Assembly: GCA_009692605.1 (NCBI GenBank)
Contig: SHYV01000003.1
Location: 1-43,962 of the forward strand
Origin: Myxococcales bacterium
Lineage (GTDB): Bacteria > Myxococcota_A > UBA796 > SXON01
Direction: 5' to 3'
DNA length: 43,962 nucleotides
Position numbers and translations under genes: made by a program. Below, in pieces: positions 23,075 to 32,170 of the stretch; the stretch's first letter is position 1, and the number at the start of each line of letters is the position of its first letter. The notes under the pieces are model-generated. The model saw only the letters and a program-made list of their open reading frames with translations, had not been told where the DNA came from and made no database searches.

Positions 23075-25297
23075 TCACACCGCCCCAAACCCTACCGGCT
23101 TCCCGCGCTTGACCCCCGACTCCTCAGACGCGGCCTGCTCCAACAACCCCTGCGACACGGAGACCTCCCGGCGCGCCGCCCGGAACGCTGCACGCAGCAC
23201 GATGTTCTTGATCTGACCGCCGGTCAACACATGCTGGGCCCCCAGCGCGTCGAAGTCCACCGTCCCATCCATCGGCACGGTGTCCGGCAACAGGCGCCGC
23301 CAGATCCCGGCGCGCAGAACGGCGTCGGGAAGGCCGAAGTTGATCCGCCAGCCAATCCGGCGGTCAAGGGCCGGATCAAGCCGGTCCGGTAGGTTTGTGG
23401 CCAACAGCACCACGCCATCGTGGCGCTCGATCTCCAGGAGCAGCACGTCCACCGCGGCGTCATCATGGCGCGAAGCGTGGCCCGATCCACGTGACGCCAG
23501 CAGCGCGTCGGCCTCGTCGAGCAGCAGCACTGACCCCTGCGCCCGCGCTTGCTTGAACAGGGCCTCGATGTTCTTCTCGGTGTTGCCTACCCACATCGAG
23601 ACTACGGACGGGATCGACGCCGCGATCAGCGGGCGATGCAGCTCACCCGCGATGGCCTCGGCGCACAGCGTCTTGCCGGTCCCTGGGGGCCCACACAAGA
23701 GCGCGGACACTCCCTTTCCATAGGAGAGATGGCTGCCGATCCCCCAGCGGTCCAAGACTACTCGCCGGTTGCGCGCCGCGTCGACGATCTCGCGCACCTG
23801 ATCGAGCTGGGCCTCCGCCAGAAATACGTCGGTGAGGCGAACCTTCGGCGTGGTGGTGGGCGACCCGGGCTGTCCCACGCGCCGCACCTGGGCCTGAGCG
23901 GCCGACTCCAGATGGCGCATGTGGACCCGCGGCGCACCGGTCCCGCCGTCTTCGTGCACCGCGTCGGCCACGGCGGTCAGCACGGCGTTCTTGATGTACC
24001 CGCCGCTCATCTCAAACCGGCTGGCGAGGGTGTCGAGATCGACGTCCTCGGCGAGCGGCACCTTTGGCGGCAGGTGCTGCCGCCAAATGCGCTGGCGCGC
24101 CGTCCGGTCGGGCTCTGGAAACGCCACGCGCACCAACGCACGACGGTCCAGCGCGGGGTCGAGCTGCTCGGGCGCGTTGGTTGCGAGGATCGCCACGCCC
24201 TCGAAGCGCTCGATTTCGGTGAGCAGCACGTTGAGCAGGTGGTTGCCGGAAGCACGGGCCGCGAACAGGCTCTCACACTCGTCGAAGAACAGGACCGCGT
24301 TCTGCAGGCGGGCCTCGCGGAACAGCGCGGGGAAGAACGTGTTCGCTTGATTATGCTCAAGGAAGGTTGGGATATCGACGTTGAGCACCTTGCGCCCGAT
24401 GCGACCGGCCACCCCGTGGGCGGTCATCGTCTTGCCGGTGCCGGGCGGCCCGTGAAAAAGCATCAAGACGCCACGGCCATAGCGAATCACGTCGTCGAGG
24501 CCCCACTCCTTGCGGTAGCGCAGGTAGTCGTCGTGCCGCTCGACCACCGAGAGGATGCGGCGCTTGTCGGCGGGGTCGAGCACGACGTCGTCGAGAGAGG
24601 CCAGCGGCTCTTCCAGGCGGGAGAACTCGAGCAGTTCGGTGCCGAGCAGGCTGTCGCCAAGCAGGTAGGAGAAGGTGCGCGCGGAGACGCGGACCGTGGC
24701 GTGCAGCAGGTCTTCGGGGCCGTTCATGGCGCCCATCGTCGCCATGAGATCGTTGGCGTACAGCGGCCCGAGCTTCGAAAACACCCGCCGGCGAAGGATG
24801 CGCTCGGCGAACCCGAACTCCATGAAATTGAACACCGCTTCCACGGTCGGGCCGCCCGGGGAGAACTCCTCGCGGGTCAACGCGCCGTAGAGGTCATCGA
24901 AGGTGCGGGAGAACGCGGGTGCTATCGCCAGCAGGAGCAAGATCCGCTCGAAGGGGTCCAGAGAATACATCGCGCAGAAGCTGTCGAGCCCGAGCTTTGC
25001 CCGCCCGGCGCTCGGCGACCCGGCGCCCGGCGGCTCGGCCGCGCGCGTGAGCTCCAGGCGCGCCTCGATCTGCGCGCGAAGCCGGTCCTCCTCGACGCGG
25101 TGCCCCTTCATTTTCTTCTGGATCTGCCGCGGGCTCTCGGCCGGAGGACCAAACGGCGGTGACTCAGCAGCTGAGTGGCCGGACGCCGCATCGAGCCTGC
25201 GCTGCGCCGCGATTCGTTGGCAGCGGGCCTCGATCCACTGCAGTTCGGCCTCCAGGTAGGTGAGGTCGCCCTCGTAGGGGGTCGTCAGGGTCGTCAT
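23075..25297 (-). CDS. tandem AAA ATPase resembling contractile-injection-system ATPases
   Basis: This 740-aa protein has an N-terminal coiled, charged region (1-90) and a helical winged-helix-like segment containing [28 protein letters not shown] (111-138). Two AAA modules follow. The first has Walker A GPPGTGKT (283-290) and Walker B LFFDECE (Asp339-Glu340). The second has Walker A GPPGTGKT (536-543) and Walker B LLLDEAD (Asp594-Glu595), with AAA-type arginine fingers in DPALDRR of both modules. The xLxPFERxLLLLxxAP element is characteristic of AAA ATPases linked to extracellular contractile injection systems, but no sheath, tube or baseplate genes are in the window. A classical Cdc48-type unfoldase is the alternative. 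The ATG at 25297 has no strong ribosome binding site. Confidence 0.8.
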   Translation of the reverse strand: MTTLTTPYEGDLTYLEAELQWIEARCQRIAAQRRLDAASGHSAAESPPFGPPAESPRQIQKKMKGHRVEEDRLRAQIEARLELTRAAEPPGAGSPSAGRAKLGLDSFCAMYSLDPFERILLLLAIAPAFSRTFDDLYGALTREEFSPGGPTVEAVFNFMEFGFAERILRRRVFSKLGPLYANDLMATMGAMNGPEDLLHATVRVSARTFSYLLGDSLLGTELLEFSRLEEPLASLDDVVLDPADKRRILSVVERHDDYLRYRKEWGLDDVIRYGRGVLMLFHGPPGTGKTMTAHGVAGRIGRKVLNVDIPTFLEHNQANTFFPALFREARLQNAVLFFDECESLFAARASGNHLLNVLLTEIERFEGVAILATNAPEQLDPALDRRALVRVAFPEPDRTARQRIWRQHLPPKVPLAEDVDLDTLASRFEMSGGYIKNAVLTAVADAVHEDGGTGAPRVHMRHLESAAQAQVRRVGQPGSPTTTPKVRLTDVFLAEAQLDQVREIVDAARNRRVVLDRWGIGSHLSYGKGVSALLCGPPGTGKTLCAEAIAGELHRPLIAASIPSVVSMWVGNTEKNIEALFKQARAQGSVLLLDEADALLASRGSGHASRHDDAAVDVLLLEIERHDGVVLLATNLPDRLDPALDRRIGWRINFGLPDAVLRAGIWRRLLPDTVPMDGTVDFDALGAQHVLTGGQIKNIVLRAAFRAARREVSVSQGLLEQAASEESGVKRGKPVGFGAV

Positions 25298-25387
25298 GGT
25301 GCCGGGGGCTATCCCGCCGGTCCCCAGGACGGCCTACGCGATAGATCGGCGCACCCGACCGCTGACCCCGTCCTGGAGCCCTGCCCG

Positions 25388-26590
25388 ATGTACGAACCCC
25401 TCCGCAAGAAGATCCTCACCGAGCTCGCCGGCATCCACGAGGCCGGCACCTACAAGCGGGAAAGGGTCATTGTCTCCCCGCAGGGCAGCGAAATCGAGGT
25501 CCAGAGCGCGGGCCAGAGCGCGGGCCAGAGCGTGCTTTGCTTCTGCGCCAACAACTACCTCGGTCTATCCGATGACCCCGCGCTGATCGCCGCCGCCAAA
25601 GAGGCCCTCGACTCCCACGGACTCGGCATGGCCAGCGTGCGGTTCATCTGCGGCACGCAGGACATCCACAAGGCGCTCGAAGCCGAGATCTCCGCCTTTC
25701 TCGGCACCGAAGACACCATCCTCTACTCCTCCTGCTTCGACGCGAACGGCGGCCTGTTCGAGACGCTCCTCGGCGAAGACGACGCGATCATCTCCGACTC
25801 GCTCAACCACGCCAGCATCATCGACGGCATCCGGCTCGCCAAGGCCCAGCGCTACCGGTACCAGCACCTCGACCTCGATGACCTGCGCGCCCAGCTCGTG
25901 GCCGCCGGCTCCGCCCGAGTCAAGCTGATCGCGACCGACGGTGTCTTCTCGATGGACGGAGACATCGCCCCGCTCCAGCAAATCTGTGACATCGCCGACG
26001 AGCACGGCGCGATGGTGATGGTGGACGACAGCCACGCCACCGGCTTTGTAGGCAGCACCGGCCGCGGGTCAATCGAGCACTGCGGCGTGATGGGTCGGGT
26101 CGACGTGCTCACCGGCACGCTCGGCAAGGCGCTCGGAGGGGCATGCGGCGGCTACACGTCGGGTCGGAAGGAGATCGTCGAGCTGCTGCGGCAACGGAGC
26201 AGGCCCTACCTCTTCTCGAATACCCTCCCTCCGCCGATCGTCGGCGCAGCCCGGAAGGCGTTCTCCATCCTCTCGGGCAGCACGGCCCGCCGCGATCACC
26301 TCGAGCGGCTCACCCACCACTTCCGCCGCGAGATGACCGCCGCCGGATTCCAGATTCGGCCCGGGGTGCACCCCATCGTCCCCATCCACCTCGGCGACGC
26401 CCGACTGGCCACCGAGATGGCCGACCGCGTCTTGAAGCTCGGGATCTACGTCATCGGGTTCAGCTTCCCCGTCGTGCCGAAGGGCCAAGCCCGTATCCGC
26501 GTGCAGATCTCTGCTGCACACACGCTGGAGCAGGTCGATCAGGCCATCGCCGCCTTCGTGACGGTCGGGAAAGAGCTCGGCGTAGTGTGA
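25388..26590 (+). CDS. kbl: glycine C-acetyltransferase (2-amino-3-ketobutyrate CoA ligase)
   Basis: PLP enzyme that cleaves 2-amino-3-ketobutyrate with CoA to glycine and acetyl-CoA in threonine breakdown. At 400 aa it matches the usual Kbl length and keeps the family's characteristic blocks: CANNYLGL (53-60), [13 protein letters not shown] (80-92), [23 protein letters not shown]-like [12 protein letters not shown] (137-147), [11 protein letters not shown] (212-222), the PLP-lysine stretch GTLGKALGG (Lys247) and [12 protein letters not shown] near the C-terminus. The partner threonine dehydrogenase gene (tdh) is not nearby. A 12-nt tandem repeat inserts AGQSAGQS at residues 41-48, before the core. 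Confidence 0.95.
   Translation: MYEPLRKKILTELAGIHEAGTYKRERVIVSPQGSEIEVQSAGQSAGQSVLCFCANNYLGLSDDPALIAAAKEALDSHGLGMASVRFICGTQDIHKALEAEISAFLGTEDTILYSSCFDANGGLFETLLGEDDAIISDSLNHASIIDGIRLAKAQRYRYQHLDLDDLRAQLVAAGSARVKLIATDGVFSMDGDIAPLQQICDIADEHGAMVMVDDSHATGFVGSTGRGSIEHCGVMGRVDVLTGTLGKALGGACGGYTSGRKEIVELLRQRSRPYLFSNTLPPPIVGAARKAFSILSGSTARRDHLERLTHHFRREMTAAGFQIRPGVHPIVPIHLGDARLATEMADRVLKLGIYVIGFSFPVVPKGQARIRVQISAAHTLEQVDQAIAAFVTVGKELGVV
25501..25532 (+). repeat. 12-bp tandem repeat inside kbl
   Basis: The unit CCAGAGCGCGGG is repeated at 25501-25512 and 25513-25524, with a partial third copy (25525-25532) that diverges after CCAGAGCG. It is in frame and encodes the [10 protein letters not shown] stretch, in a surface loop expected between the first two strands of Kbl. 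Probable slippage expansion that the enzyme tolerates. Confidence 0.85.
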
Positions 26591-26633
26591 ACGCGCTCTC
26601 GCGGATCGAGGGTGCGGAGAGGAGTCCGACGTC

Positions 26634-29600
26634 ATGATTCGGGCCAGCATCCAGAACCCCTACGCCGTCATCGTCGCGTGCATCTTCGTCGCGCTCGCCG
26701 GAGTCACGGCCGCGCGAACGCTGCCGCTGCAGCTCCGGCCGACGGTAGAGCCCGCCGAGGTTCAGGTCACCACAGCGTACCCGGGCGCAGCGCCTGCTGA
26801 GGTCGAGGACCAGATCACCCGTCGGATCGAGGACCAGCTCACCAGCGTCAGCGGCATGCGGGAGCTGGTGTCCACCTCGGGCTCGGGCCGGTCCACGATC
26901 ACGCTGAAGTTCGAGGACGGCGTGGACCGCAACGTCGCGATGATCGACGTGCTCAACAAGCTCGGCGGGGTGCAGGGGCTCCCCGGAGACGCCGACCCGC
27001 CCGAGGCCACCGCGACCACGAGCGACCAACAGTCGCCGATGATGTGGGTGGCCGTACAGGGCATACGGGACGCCGCCGGGAACGTCACCCCGTTGCCCGT
27101 CCAGGAGCTGCGGCAGGCCGTAGATGACGCCATCGCACCAAGGCTCCGCCGCGTGGAAGGGGTCGCCGGGATGATCATCGCGGGGGCTGACAAACGCGAG
27201 GTCCACCTGCTCGCCAACCTTGACGCGGCCGCAGCGCGCGGGATCCCGATCAGCGAGCTGCTCGCCGCGCTGCCGCGGCACGACGTGAACAGCCGCGGCG
27301 GCCCCCTCTGGAGCGGCAAGCGCGAGTACACGCTGCGCACCCTCGGCCGACCGGCGACGCTCAACGAGGTGGCAAACGTGGTGCTTCGGCGCGACGGCCA
27401 AGGCGTGGTCCACCTCGGCGACATCGCCACGCCGACCATCGAGTCCGCCATCGGGCAGACGACGATGCGGCTCAACGGCATCCCAGGCATCTCCCTCGGC
27501 ATCCAGCGCCAGACCGGGGCCAACGTACCGACCACCGCCGACGGCGTGGAGAGCGCGCTCGAGGAGCTGCGCCACACCTTCGCCATCTCCGGCGTGCCCA
27601 TCGACTTCACCGTGCTCTACTCCGAGACCACCTACATCGACGACGCCCTCGCAGGGGCGGTCTCCGACTCGCTGCTCGGCGTCGCGCTGGCCGGAGCGGC
27701 CCTGCTGATCGCGCTGCGGTCACCCCGCGCGGTGGTGGTGGTCGCCGCAGCCCAACCGCTGGCGGTCCTGTGCGTCTTTCCGGTGTTGTGGTGGCTCGGG
27801 AGGTCGCTGAACATCATCACGCTGGCCGGGTTGGCGTTCGGGGTCGGCATCACGATTGACAACGCGATCGTGGTGGTCGAGAACATCCACCGCCACCGTG
27901 AGCGCGGCGCCAGCGTGCCCGACGCCGCGTGGGCGGGGACGCGCGAGGTGGCCGGCGCGATGGTGGCAGCCACGATGACCAACGTATGTGTCTTTGCTCC
28001 AGTGATCTTTCTGGGGGGAGAAGCGGGCCAGATCTTTCGGGACCTCGCCATTGGGATCTCGGTCGCCGCCGTGGGCAGCCTCATCGCGGTGCTGACGGTC
28101 GTTCCAGCCGCGGCCGCGTGGCTCGGCACCGGAGCGGTCACCACGGTCTCTGGCGGCGGTTGGCTCGGCAGGCTCTATGGCCGGATCATCGACGCGATCA
28201 CGCGCCACGCCTGGGTCCGAATCCTGGTGCTGCTCGCGGCGATCAGCGTGAGCGGACTGGGCGTCCTCGCCGTGCCGGCCCCGAGCTACTTGCCCGAAGG
28301 CAACCGCAACCTCATCCTGACGCTCGCCCGCGCGCTTCCCGGGACGTCCTCGGAGGCAGCCGGGGAGCTCCTGGCGCCGCTGGAGCAGTCGCTGCTCGCG
28401 GACCCGCGGGTGGACCGCACGTTCGTCGTGCTGTCGTCGCGGTTCTCGGCGGTCGGCATGACGCTGACCGCAGAGCACACGCCGCCCGCGAAGTTTTCCG
28501 CCTTTCTCGGTGAGCTGCGTGGGCGGGTCGCCACCGTGCCCGGCTTCCGCTTCCTTTTTCCGATCCGGGCCAGCATCTTTCAGGATCCAGGTCGACAGTT
28601 TGAGGTGTCCGTCTCCGGCCCGGACCTCGGGGAGCTGACCAGGCTCGCCGCGAAGCTGCAAGCGAACCTGCGCACTCTCCCGGGCGTCGTCAGCGTACGC
28701 TCCAATTTTGAAGCCGGAAATCCCGAGATTCAGGTGCTCCCCGACCGCATCGCCCTCGCCACCCTGGGGATCACCCCGCAGGAGGTCGCCAACGCGGTCG
28801 AGGTCGCCGTCGGAGGCCGCCGGGTCGGGACCTACCTCGACGAAGGGCGGGAGCTGGACGTCGTGCTGATCGGCGAGGACCGGTACCGCCACGACGCGGG
28901 CGCGCTCAAGGCTCTGTACATACGCCCCGGCGTTCCGCTCGATGCGGTGGCGGACGTGGTCGAGGTGCTCGGCCCGGTGTCGATCCCTCACCTCGATCAG
29001 GCGCGAGCGATCACGCTCACCGTGAACCTGGGCGAAGGGGCAGCGCTCGGGGCCGCCTTGCAGGCCTGCGAGACGACCGTGCTCGACCCGCTCCGGGCGG
29101 GGCTGCCCGCCGGATATCTGATGGCCACCGGCGGCACCGCAGACCGGCTCAGCGAGACATTTCGGGGCTTGCAGAGCAGCTTCGGGTACGCACTCGTGCT
29201 CATCTACCTGCTGCTCGTGGCGCTCTACAAGTCCTGGTCCCAGCCGCTGGTCATCCTCACCGCGGTGCCGTTGGGCGTGTGTGGCGCGCTGCTGGCATTG
29301 GCCGCAGCGCATCTGGTCGCGAAGGTGGAGTTCGACATGGTCGCGATGCTGGGCACGATCCTGCTGGCCGGCGTGGTCGTGAACACGAGCATCCTGATCG
29401 TCAGTCAGGCCGAGGAATTTCTCGCGCAGGGGGTACGCCCGAGGGACGCGCTTCGGGAGGCTGCCGCCTCGCGGCTACGGCCGATCCTGATGAGCGTGGT
29501 CACCAGCGTGATCGGCATGCTGCCGCTCGCCGCGGGGCAGGGCAGCGGCTCGGAGCTCTACCGCGGGCTTGGCGTCATCATGGTCGGCGGCATGGTGCTC

Positions 29601-29666
29601 TCCACGCTCGCCGTGCCGCTCGTCGTCCCCGCCCTGCTGGCCATGCGCGCAAAGTGGCGTGGGTAG
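26634..29666 (+). CDS. RND-family efflux transporter, inner-membrane subunit
   Basis: This 1010-aa protein has the AcrB/MexB-like fold: TM1 (10-30), a large periplasmic loop, TM2-6 (about 340-510), a second loop, and TM8-12 (about 850-1005). It is expected to use the proton gradient to expel hydrophobic compounds. In TM4 the proton-relay stretch is GITIDNAIVVVEN; Asp409 matches AcrB Asp407, while the adjacent Asp408 equivalent is Asn410. In TM10 the AcrB Lys940 region reads AGVVVNTSILIV, without Lys. This pattern occurs in RND transporters outside the AcrB core group. No membrane fusion protein or TolC gene flanks it. GGAG at 26621-26624 supports the ATG. The TAG stop lies inside a palindrome. 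Confidence 0.92.
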   Translation: MIRASIQNPYAVIVACIFVALAGVTAARTLPLQLRPTVEPAEVQVTTAYPGAAPAEVEDQITRRIEDQLTSVSGMRELVSTSGSGRSTITLKFEDGVDRNVAMIDVLNKLGGVQGLPGDADPPEATATTSDQQSPMMWVAVQGIRDAAGNVTPLPVQELRQAVDDAIAPRLRRVEGVAGMIIAGADKREVHLLANLDAAAARGIPISELLAALPRHDVNSRGGPLWSGKREYTLRTLGRPATLNEVANVVLRRDGQGVVHLGDIATPTIESAIGQTTMRLNGIPGISLGIQRQTGANVPTTADGVESALEELRHTFAISGVPIDFTVLYSETTYIDDALAGAVSDSLLGVALAGAALLIALRSPRAVVVVAAAQPLAVLCVFPVLWWLGRSLNIITLAGLAFGVGITIDNAIVVVENIHRHRERGASVPDAAWAGTREVAGAMVAATMTNVCVFAPVIFLGGEAGQIFRDLAIGISVAAVGSLIAVLTVVPAAAAWLGTGAVTTVSGGGWLGRLYGRIIDAITRHAWVRILVLLAAISVSGLGVLAVPAPSYLPEGNRNLILTLARALPGTSSEAAGELLAPLEQSLLADPRVDRTFVVLSSRFSAVGMTLTAEHTPPAKFSAFLGELRGRVATVPGFRFLFPIRASIFQDPGRQFEVSVSGPDLGELTRLAAKLQANLRTLPGVVSVRSNFEAGNPEIQVLPDRIALATLGITPQEVANAVEVAVGGRRVGTYLDEGRELDVVLIGEDRYRHDAGALKALYIRPGVPLDAVADVVEVLGPVSIPHLDQARAITLTVNLGEGAALGAALQACETTVLDPLRAGLPAGYLMATGGTADRLSETFRGLQSSFGYALVLIYLLLVALYKSWSQPLVILTAVPLGVCGALLALAAAHLVAKVEFDMVAMLGTILLAGVVVNTSILIVSQAEEFLAQGVRPRDALREAAASRLRPILMSVVTSVIGMLPLAAGQGSGSELYRGLGVIMVGGMVLSTLAVPLVVPALLAMRAKWRG

Positions 29667-29693
29667 GATCCCCGGAGGGCGGATCCTACCCAC
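29659..29693 (+). repeat. 35-bp palindromic element, copy 1 (probable bidirectional terminator)
   Basis: Perfect 13-bp arms, GTGGGTAGGATCC (29659-29671) and its complement (29681-29693), flank a 9-nt loop. It covers the RND stop codon and ends 4 nt before the stop of the convergent helicase gene, so a transcript from either side forms a strong hairpin at its 3' end. A near-identical copy lies at 33579-33613 (32 of 35 positions alike when compared in opposite orientation). Confidence 0.9.
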
Positions 29694-29697
29694 TTTG

Positions 29698-31089
29698 CTA
29701 TTTGTGGCGCCAATCCTTCTTTTTATGCTTGTTGGCCGGGTCGGTCCAAGCGGCCAAGCGGCCGCCGTGCGTCGTGGGACCACCCCCTTTCTTGGCGGCG
29801 GGCATGTTCAGGTTCTGCCGCGCTGGCACCGCACCCGGCGCGGGGAGCGCCGCGTAGTCGAAGCCTTCGGCGCGGGCGCGCGGGATGGCGTGGCCCAGCG
29901 TGCGCTCCAGCAGCCGCAGCGCGTCGCGGTCGGTCTCGGTGACAAAGCTGATCGCGTCTCCGGTCGCCAGCGCCCGCCCCGTTCGACCGATCCGGTGCAC
30001 GTAGTCGTCGGACAATGGCGGAAAGTCGTAGTTGACGACGTGGGAGATCCCGTTGACGTCGATGCCTCGCGCGGCGATGTCCGTCGCCACCAGCGCCCGC
30101 ACTGCGCCGCACTTGAAATCGGCCAGCGCGCGCATCCGCTGGGGCTGGGTCCGGTCGGAGTGCAGAACCCCGGTCCGGATCTGCATCTGCTCGAGCCTCT
30201 TCGCCACCCGATCGGCCCCGTGCCGCGTCCGGCAGAAGATGAGCACGCTGTCCATCTCCAGTTCGGCCTGGTCGAACCGGCCGTCGGCGCTGACAGCGGC
30301 CTCGTCCCCGTCGTCCCCGGTGCCGCCCGCCTCGCCCTCCGGCGCGGACTCCTCCCGCAGCAGGTGCGCCAGCAGCGCCAGCTTGAGATGCTGCGGCACC
30401 TCGTAGATCTTCTGCGTGACCGTGGCCGCGGGGTCGGCCCGGCGCCCGATCTCGATCTTCTTCGGTGCTCGTTGAAACTCACGGGTAAGTCCCTCGATTT
30501 CACGCGAGAGGGTGGCCGAGAACATCAACGTCTGACGGGTGCGCGGCATCGCGCCGACGATCCGCTTGATGGACGGCAAGAACCCCATGTCCAGCATGCG
30601 GTCGGCCTCGTCCAGCACCAGATACTGCAGGCCGGCGAAGTTGCCATTCCGGCGATCCATCAAGTCGATGAGGCGCCCCGGGCAGGCCACGATCACCTCG
30701 TAGCCAGCCCGCAAGGCGTTGATCTGCGGGTTCTCTCCGACCCCTCCAAAGATCGACGCCACCCGGACCTGAAGGTGCTTCGCGTAGATGCGAACGTTCT
30801 CCTCGATCTGGGCCGCAAGCTCGCGCGTAGGGGCCAGCACCAGCACCTTCGTGCCGCGGGGGGCGTCGGCCGGAAGCGCGGCGAGCTTCGTGAGGATGGG
30901 GAGCATGAACGCCGCGGTCTTGCCGGTGCCGGTCTGCGCGATTCCCACGACATCCTGACCCGCTAAGACCGCGGGGATAGCGGCGAGCTGGACCGGCGTG
31001 GGCGTGGTGTACCCAGCGTCGACGATCGCCGCTAAAACGCGGGGATCGAGAGCGAGGGCAGCGAACGAGACACCGGCGGGTTGGGTCAT
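29698..31089 (-). CDS. rhlE: DEAD-box RNA helicase, RhlE type
   Basis: This 463-aa ATP-dependent RNA helicase has all core motifs: Q motif (GYTTPTPVQLAAIP), Walker A AQTGTGKT, Ia PTRELAAQ, Ib PGRLIDL, II DEAD (VLDEADRMLDMGF), III SAT (FSATLS), IV/V (IFCRTRHGAD, ALVATDIAARGID) and VI HRIGRTGRA. An acidic linker (EGEAGGTGDDGDEAA) interrupts the start of the second RecA domain. The tail is basic (AAKKGGGPTTHGG, KHKKKDWRHK), as in RhlE-like proteins that act in ribosome assembly or RNA decay. It is monocistronic in appearance, converging on the RND gene across the palindrome. Confidence 0.93.
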   Translation of the reverse strand: MTQPAGVSFAALALDPRVLAAIVDAGYTTPTPVQLAAIPAVLAGQDVVGIAQTGTGKTAAFMLPILTKLAALPADAPRGTKVLVLAPTRELAAQIEENVRIYAKHLQVRVASIFGGVGENPQINALRAGYEVIVACPGRLIDLMDRRNGNFAGLQYLVLDEADRMLDMGFLPSIKRIVGAMPRTRQTLMFSATLSREIEGLTREFQRAPKKIEIGRRADPAATVTQKIYEVPQHLKLALLAHLLREESAPEGEAGGTGDDGDEAAVSADGRFDQAELEMDSVLIFCRTRHGADRVAKRLEQMQIRTGVLHSDRTQPQRMRALADFKCGAVRALVATDIAARGIDVNGISHVVNYDFPPLSDDYVHRIGRTGRALATGDAISFVTETDRDALRLLERTLGHAIPRARAEGFDYAALPAPGAVPARQNLNMPAAKKGGGPTTHGGRLAAWTDPANKHKKKDWRHK

Positions 31090-31150
31090 CGGCGCGCTCT
31101 ACGCCGGGGTGGGGGACTGTGCACGCGGGGTTGGCGTACCGCCCTGCCCG

Positions 31151-32059
31151 CTACCTGGGGATCGACAACTTCATCCCGAGCTTGAGCGCGATCCCGCCTT
31201 TCAGCACCGCCTTGTTGGCGTCCCGAATCTTGGCAAACTTCATCTTGTCCCCGTAGTACAGCCCCGCGAGGCTGTACAACGAGTCACCCGACTCGACCAG
31301 ATGGCTGGTCGGCAAGCCAACGGACCGGTCTACAGCCGCAGCCTGGACCGGCGCTTGCGGCGCCGACGGGACGACGGCATCGACGGGGGCTGCCGCAGCC
31401 GCACCAGCCTGCAACTGCAAGATCTCGGTCGGCACCGGCGGAGCGACGGCCGCCACCTCCGTCACACCCTGAGCGCTGAACAGCGTCACGACCCCGAAGG
31501 CGAGCACAGCCAGCACCGCCGCGCCAGCGCCGACCATCGAACCCACGCGCCACTTCGACTCACGACCCTTCGTCTCGGTGACCTCGGCCTCCAGCCGCAC
31601 CGTCTCGGAACGCAGGTTGCGGGCCTCCAGCCGCAACGCCTTGATCTCGCCCTGCTCACGAGCGGAGACCCGCGAGCGGTGATCCTCGTCCTTCTGGCGG
31701 TCGGTGCGAATCAAGCCTTCAAGGTGCTCGCGCAGGCCGCCCGGCGACACTGCGCCTGCCTCGACCGCCGCTTCCAGACGGGCGAGCGCCTCGCTCGGCT
31801 TGCCCTGCGACGCAAGGACCTTGCACAACAGCAGGTGCGCGTCCGCGTCATCCGGGTCGAGACAGATGAGCATCTGAAGGCGCTGTGAGCTCGGCCCCAG
31901 CAGACCTTCACGAGCCAGGTTCAACGCCTCGTTGTAGAGCGAGCCGGGCGCATCCACACCCTGCGTCCGGAGCGTGTCCGCGATCACAGACGGAGCGTCT
32001 CCGCCCAGCGGGGCGGATGGGCGACCGGGTTCATCGAACTCAAGGAGGGCTGCGCTCAT
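31151..32059 (-). CDS. single-pass membrane protein with TPR-like and LysM domains
   Basis: This 302-aa protein has a TPR-like helical region (about 40-115: NEALNLAREGLL, DDADAHLLLCKVLASQGKPSEALARLEAAVEAG), a coiled-coil stretch (120-168), a transmembrane helix (172-195), an Ala/Pro-rich periplasmic linker, and a C-terminal LysM domain (253-300: HLVESGDSLYSLAGLYYGDK... GMKLSIPR) that should bind peptidoglycan GlcNAc chains. It thus links a cytoplasmic protein-binding head to the cell wall. The ATG at 32059 was chosen, since the longer frame to 32131 would cover the promoter region. Nothing nearby names its partner. Confidence 0.8.
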   Translation of the reverse strand: MSAALLEFDEPGRPSAPLGGDAPSVIADTLRTQGVDAPGSLYNEALNLAREGLLGPSSQRLQMLICLDPDDADAHLLLCKVLASQGKPSEALARLEAAVEAGAVSPGGLREHLEGLIRTDRQKDEDHRSRVSAREQGEIKALRLEARNLRSETVRLEAEVTETKGRESKWRVGSMVGAGAAVLAVLAFGVVTLFSAQGVTEVAAVAPPVPTEILQLQAGAAAAAPVDAVVPSAPQAPVQAAAVDRSVGLPTSHLVESGDSLYSLAGLYYGDKMKFAKIRDANKAVLKGGIALKLGMKLSIPR

Positions 32060-32111
32060 GGTGGACCTGGGGGTGTATTCCCGCCCGGAAAGGCGGAAGG
32101 GTGGGACCACT

Positions 32112-32132
32112 TCTATAGCATGTATTGACATG
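32112..32132 (-). promoter_or_regulatory. extended -10 promoter with overlapping palindromic operator for the LysM gene
   Basis: On the minus strand, TGC-TATAGA (32120 to 32112) is an extended -10 element. Just upstream and partly overlapping is the inverted repeat CATGT-CAAT-ACATG (32132 to 32119), placed where a repressor could block RNA polymerase. Predicted transcription start is near 32105, leaving a ~45-nt leader. That leader contains a CCGCC/GGCGG-type hairpin near 32080-32097 before the start codon. This is inferred from spacing only. Confidence 0.5.
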
Positions 32133-32170
32133 GCAAGGGTAGAGTCGACGAGAAAAATGCAATTCGACGC

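Noticed and set aside
23549..25162. 537-codon plus-strand frame opposite the AAA ATPase gene
   Set aside because: No domain is visible; the opposite strand shows two perfect Walker A/B pairs.
27720..29312. 530-codon minus-strand frame opposite the RND pump
   Set aside because: Its composition is what an antisense read of a membrane protein gives; no ribosome binding site or motif.
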